From Schizochytrium sp. CCTCC M209059 (taxonomy: Eukaryota > Sar > Bigyra > Thraustochytrida > Thraustochytriidae), in assembly GCA_000818945.1 (NCBI GenBank), contig KN805385.1, forward strand, positions 446,595-510,594: a stretch of DNA of 64,000 nucleotides. The letters run 5' to 3'. Of the stretch, positions 60,708-64,000 are shown in pieces. Position 1 is the first letter of the stretch; each line of letters opens with the position of its first letter. The position numbers were made by a program, and so were the translations under genes. Under the pieces are notes generated by a model. It worked only from the letters and a program-made list of their open reading frames with translations. It did no database searches and was not told where the DNA came from.

Positions 60708-60885
60708 GAAGGCCGCTTCACGCGCGCAGAATTCGCGCGGTACGCAGAACGGGATCGAGCGCGCGAGAGTGGGAGAGCAGGGGTAAGAGTAGGAGCGGGA
60801 GCAGGGGCAGGTGCAGGAAAAGGCGCTCGAGCAGGCCTCGCACGTACAAGGAAAAGGGACTGCTTTGTTTTGCGCGGTCGAAACC
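60073..60885. promoter_or_regulatory. Divergent promoter region of bL28m and deoxyhypusine synthase
   Basis: 813 bases. It contains GTCT/CT runs at 60240-60292, (GA)n at 60675-60704, and TATAAG at 60528 as a TATA-like candidate. No protein frame is convincing. Confidence 0.4.
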
Positions 60886-61992
60886 ATGCCGGAGGTGCCC
60901 AAGGTTGCCCAAGAGGCCGTCCTCGTGGTGTCCGAGGAGACCCCGGACACGGAGACCGTCAAGGGGTACGACTTTAACGATGGAGTGAATCTGGAGGAGG
61001 TCCTTAATGCGTACAAGCGCGTCGGTTTCCAGAGTACGAACCTGGGCCTCGCCGTGGAAGAGATCAACAAGATGCTCAAGTGGCGTCTGAGCGACGAACC
61101 GGTCAAGGAGGATGACAACATCACAGACCCGGAGGAGCGCGCCAACACCAAGTGCACGATCTTCCTCTCGTACACCTCGAACCTGATCTCGTCCGGGATC
61201 CGTGAAGTGCTTCGATTCCTGGTGGAGCACAAGCTTGTGGACTGCATTGTGACCACGGCGGGTGGTATCGAGGAGGACTTTATCAAGTGCCTCGCGCCCA
61301 CCTATCTCGGCGCATTCGACTTGCCGGGTAAGCAGCTTCGCGAAAAGGGCCTGAATCGCATCGGAAACCTGCTTGTTCCCAATGACAACTACCGCAAGTT
61401 CGACGACTGGCTGACTCCGATCCTGGATGCCATGTACAAGGAGCAAAAGGAGGATGGGATTACCTGGACCCCGAGCAAGATGATCCATCGCCTCGGCAAG
61501 GAGATCGACAACCCGGAGTCTGTGTACTACTGGGCGTACAAGAACGACATTCCTGTCTTTTGCCCGGCTATTACTGATGGTAGCATTGGCGACATGGTGT
61601 ACTTTCGTTCGTACAAGAACGAGGACTTTGTACTTGATATTGTAGGCGACATTCGTGCCATCAATGATCTGGCCTGCAAGGCGCCCAAGACGGGCATGAT
61701 TATTCTTGGCGGCGGCCTGGTCAAGCACCACGTGTGCAACGCCAATTTGATGCGCAACGGCGCTGACTTTTCCGTTTTCATCAATACGGCGAGCGAGTTT
61801 GACGGGAGCGACTCCGGTGCGCGCCCTGACGAAGCGATCTCGTGGGGTAAGATTCGTCGCGAGGCCACCCCTGTTAAGCTTTATTGCGAGGTTACGCTTG
61901 TCTTTCCTCTCATTGTGGCCCAGACTTTTGCCAAGTACTACCATGAGCAAAAGGCCCTCAAGGAGAAGCATGATGCGGAGAGCCAGAAGTAA
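60886..61992 (+). CDS. DHPS: Deoxyhypusine synthase, 368 aa
   Basis: It transfers the butylamine group of spermidine to a lysine of eIF5A, the first step of hypusine formation; cytosolic and NAD-dependent. The whole chain matches the family: TSNLISSGIREVLRFL, TTAGGIEEDFIKCL, NPESVYYWAYKNDIPVFCPAITDGSIGDM, GGGLVKHHVCNANLMRNGAD, and SDSGARPDEAISWGKI, in which Lys322 is the catalytic lysine that forms the enzyme imine. The length equals the human enzyme (369). ATG 60886 (ACCATGCC) gives the expected short, variable N-terminus. Intronless. Confidence 0.96.
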   Translation: MPEVPKVAQEAVLVVSEETPDTETVKGYDFNDGVNLEEVLNAYKRVGFQSTNLGLAVEEINKMLKWRLSDEPVKEDDNITDPEERANTKCTIFLSYTSNLISSGIREVLRFLVEHKLVDCIVTTAGGIEEDFIKCLAPTYLGAFDLPGKQLREKGLNRIGNLLVPNDNYRKFDDWLTPILDAMYKEQKEDGITWTPSKMIHRLGKEIDNPESVYYWAYKNDIPVFCPAITDGSIGDMVYFRSYKNEDFVLDIVGDIRAINDLACKAPKTGMIILGGGLVKHHVCNANLMRNGADFSVFINTASEFDGSDSGARPDEAISWGKIRREATPVKLYCEVTLVFPLIVAQTFAKYYHEQKALKEKHDAESQK

Positions 61993-62000
61993 TCAACAAA

Positions 62001-62055
62001 GAGCGAAATGAATAACACGTGGAAATCAAATTCTTCTCTCTTGTATTCGCTTTCT
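62001..62055 (+). repeat. Direct repeat copy A, 3' of deoxyhypusine synthase
   Basis: Begins GAGCGAAATGAATAACACG and includes the E-box-like CACGTG. The first 22 bases are identical to copy B at 62216-62270. Confidence 0.85.
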
Positions 62056-62102
62056 AGGGCTGAAATTTATGAGAAAGAGGGAAAAGTTTTACGGGGTTCA
62101 AG

Positions 62103-62123
62103 TTTTTTTTTTGGGGGGGGGGG
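62103..62123 (+). repeat. Poly-T/poly-G junction
   Basis: Ten T followed by eleven G, the reverse complement of the C10A9 junction at 22511-22529. Confidence 0.85.
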
Positions 62124-62215
62124 TTGGTTGATGAGCTGAGTCGAGAAGTGAGACGCGAGCAAAGCTGTGAGCTGACAGAGAAGACAAAGCAAGCTTGCTT
62201 TTTCCACGAGCAGAA

Positions 62216-62270
62216 GAGCGAAATGAATAACACGTGGCAAACAAATTATTCCTTCTTGTATTCCTTTCTA
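62216..62270 (+). repeat. Direct repeat copy B
   Basis: Imperfect copy of 62001-62055, 215 bases further on; the first 22 bases are identical, the remainder diverges moderately. Confidence 0.85.
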
Positions 62271-62726
62271 TAAAAGAGAAAAAGACGTTCGCCTGTAAAG
62301 GCTCATTGTCTTTTGGGCATCGATCGGCTTGGTTGCGCTGGCGTCCATTGGCCAGTTGGGTATTGTCGGTTTTGGCCTGGCGTCAGATTCGCAAAAGAAG
62401 GACTCTAAAAGAAAAAATGGTGCGAGGGCGGATTGGATGGAGTGGAATTGGATTGGGACACGGTGGGTAGGTGGGAAAGGTATTGGGGTGTAATTTAAGT
62501 TAAAAGCCAAGCCTTGGGCCCACACCAAACAGCAGAAAGGTGGAAAAGGGGGGCACTCCGGCGAGCGAGCGAGAGAGCGATAAAGGAAATGAGGAGAAAT
62601 GGAAATGAACTCCCTCTTTGTCCCTCTCTTACTCTCTTCTGTTCAATCAATCAATCAATCGATCGATCGGACGGACGGACGAACGAACGAACGAGAGAAA
62701 GAAAAGTCGTCGGTTGGATGGGCAAT

Positions 62727-63774
62727 CTACAGCATGTCAGACTCCTCAGACATGAGGTTGTCAATGTCCTCATCGGCGACGCCAGCGCGCTTCATGCGCT
62801 CGCGCAAGAGCTGAGGCTGCACATTGACGGCCCACTTTGCACCAGCGCCAACAGATCCACGGGTGAGGCGGGCGCTGGAACGCGGGTGAGAAGAGGCGGA
62901 AGATGCGCCAAGAATGAATCCGTCCGAGTCGACGCCAGCCTCGTCTTCGGCGTCTTCAGCAACGCTGAGACGCTTGCTGATGCGCTTGCTGATGGCACGC
63001 TTGGTCGTGGTGGCGCCACGCATCCGTGCAAGCACGGGGTTCTCCTTGGAGCCGCCCTTGGAGTAAAGATCGAGCTGGCGACGGAGCATGGCGTCCTTGT
63101 GCTCGGAGTGCTCGCGCTCGAGCTCTTTCTCTTCAAAGTAGGCTTCGCGCTCGGCTTCGGTCATGGCGGCGATCTTGGCCTTTTCACGGCGCTCGGCGGC
63201 CTCGGCGTCGCGGCGCGTCTGTTCGACGGTGCTGGCTTCCTCCTCATCGTCTTGTTCGGCCTCGTTATCTTCATCTGCGTCATCCGCGTCAATTTTGCCA
63301 TTCATTGCTTCCTGAAGCGCCCTTTGCTCACCTTCGACCTGGGCCTCAGCCGGGTCTGGATATGTTTCATTGAGCTCATCAAAGAGCTCTGAAATATCCC
63401 TTCCTGCGTACTCCGCCATCAGCGCATCCACTTCGTCAACTCGGTGCGGGGCGTGCGTTTCGAGGAACTGCTTGAGGATGGCCCGGTTGACGGCATCGTC
63501 ATCTTTGCTCATGACGGCATCGGCCAGATCCTCGTCCACGAAGCCGTCCTCCTCGTCGTCATCCTCTTTCTCGACCTCGGTCACGCCCGCCTCTTCCTCC
63601 TCCTCCTCCTCCTCCTCTTCTTCTTCTTCTTCTTCGGTCTCCTCCTCCTCCTCCTTCTCTACAACTTCTACCTCTTCTTCGTCGGCTTCCACCTCGGCGG
63701 TCTGCTCGTCCTCCTCGACGGCGGCCTCTTCTTCTCCTTCTTCTTGTTCTTCTTCTTCTTCTTCGACCGCTTGA

Positions 63775-63805
<31 letters not shown>

Positions 63806-64000
63806 CCTCCTCCTCCTCATCCTCCTCCTCGATGACCTGCTCGACGAGCTCGGAGACCTTGAGGGCCTTGGCCGCCGCCGCGAGCTGCTGCTTCTCCGTG
63901 GCGTTGGGGTCGTTGACGGCGGCCGCGGTGCTTGCCTGGTGGGAAGCGACCGCCCGGATGATCTGCTTGGCCGTCTCGGGGCTCACGGAGGGGTCGAAGG
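62727..64000 (-). CDS. Acidic protein with long poly-Glu tracts, 5' truncated by the window
   Basis: The frame is open from the right edge (read on the minus strand) to a stop at 62727, at least 423 residues; no ATG is seen near the edge, so the N-terminus lies outside. A helical start (KALKVSELVEQVI) is followed by Glu runs encoded by GAA/GAG repeats (63590-63830), a more mixed acidic region with a short coiled coil (about 62960-63200 on the sequence), Ser/Arg-rich stretches and a helical C-terminus RERMKRAGVADEDIDNLM. I do not recognise the family. The high acidity recalls nuclear or cytoskeletal regulators, but that is not evidence. Confidence 0.7.

Larger units (their letters stand above)
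61993..62726. other. Convergent spacer with a 55-base direct repeat
   Basis: No gene is seen. It contains two copies of a repeat (62001-62055, 62216-62270), a T10G11 junction (62103-62123) and a run of related tetranucleotides at 62644-62695 (TCAA, TCGA, CGGA, CGAA). Confidence 0.5.

Noticed and set aside
60718..61971. 417-codon minus-strand frame
   Set aside because: Antisense of deoxyhypusine synthase, which matches its family over its full length.

Overview
The window looks like a gene-dense, GC-rich nuclear segment of a flagellated protist. It holds about 21 protein-coding genes. Almost all are single open frames, 0.4-6.3 kb long, on both strands, each with its own promoter. There are no operons, ribosomal RNAs, CRISPR arrays or convincing tRNAs. 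The gene set (a protein kinase fused to a FYVE finger, BBS4, CFAP184/CCDC96, a polycystin-type channel, a ferlin, an INCENP-like protein, and mitochondrial RRF, bL28 and Pth) fits a heterokont with a flagellated stage. My best guess is a thraustochytrid (Labyrinthulomycete). That is an inference from architecture and composition, not from a database match.

Layout: 1-297, 3' end of an unknown gene with an integrase-tail flavour; 1162-4005, TCP11-family protein; 4856-5446, small secreted/membrane protein; 5727-7349 (-), coiled-coil protein, divergent from 7713-11069, an IQ-WW-LRR-TPR scaffold; 11.1-13.6 kb, repeat-rich non-coding; 13631-15562, soluble fumarate reductase fused to cytochrome b5; 16656-19274, kinase-FYVE; 19969-20691, orphan; 20.7-25.06 kb, the largest gene-free stretch; 25058-26470, AAAP-type transporter; a 51-base assembly gap in poly-C at 26806-26856; 27261-33560, ferlin; 34197-37487, INCENP-like; 37572-39422 (-), CFAP184, divergent from 40196-43705, polycystin-2-like channel; 43951-45717 (-), dihydroxyacetone kinase; 47208-47945, peptidyl-tRNA hydrolase; 48690-49664, 2-oxoglutarate dioxygenase with a C-terminal RDEL; 50603-55501, TPR-formin with one 861-base intron; 56004-56879 (-), mitochondrial RRF, divergent from 57589-59220, BBS4; 59635-60072 (-), bL28m, divergent from 60886-61992, deoxyhypusine synthase; 62727-64000 (-), 5'-truncated acidic protein.

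Some neighbours share themes. CFAP184, the polycystin channel and BBS4 are cilium/flagellum components. Pth, RRF and bL28m serve translation, probably mitochondrial. Deoxyhypusine synthase serves cytosolic translation through eIF5A. The ferlin, the kinase-FYVE, the formin and the INCENP-like protein point to membrane traffic, phosphoinositide signalling, actin assembly and chromosome segregation.

The most unusual items are the TPR-formin with a glycine-rich tract where a proline-rich FH1 would be expected, the IQ-WW-LRR-TPR scaffold, an INCENP-like protein with a SAP-like motif, and a 10-base palindrome, CTAGGCCTAG, recurring only between genes. Intergenic DNA is full of tetra- and pentanucleotide repeats, poly-C/poly-A junctions and a long foldback.
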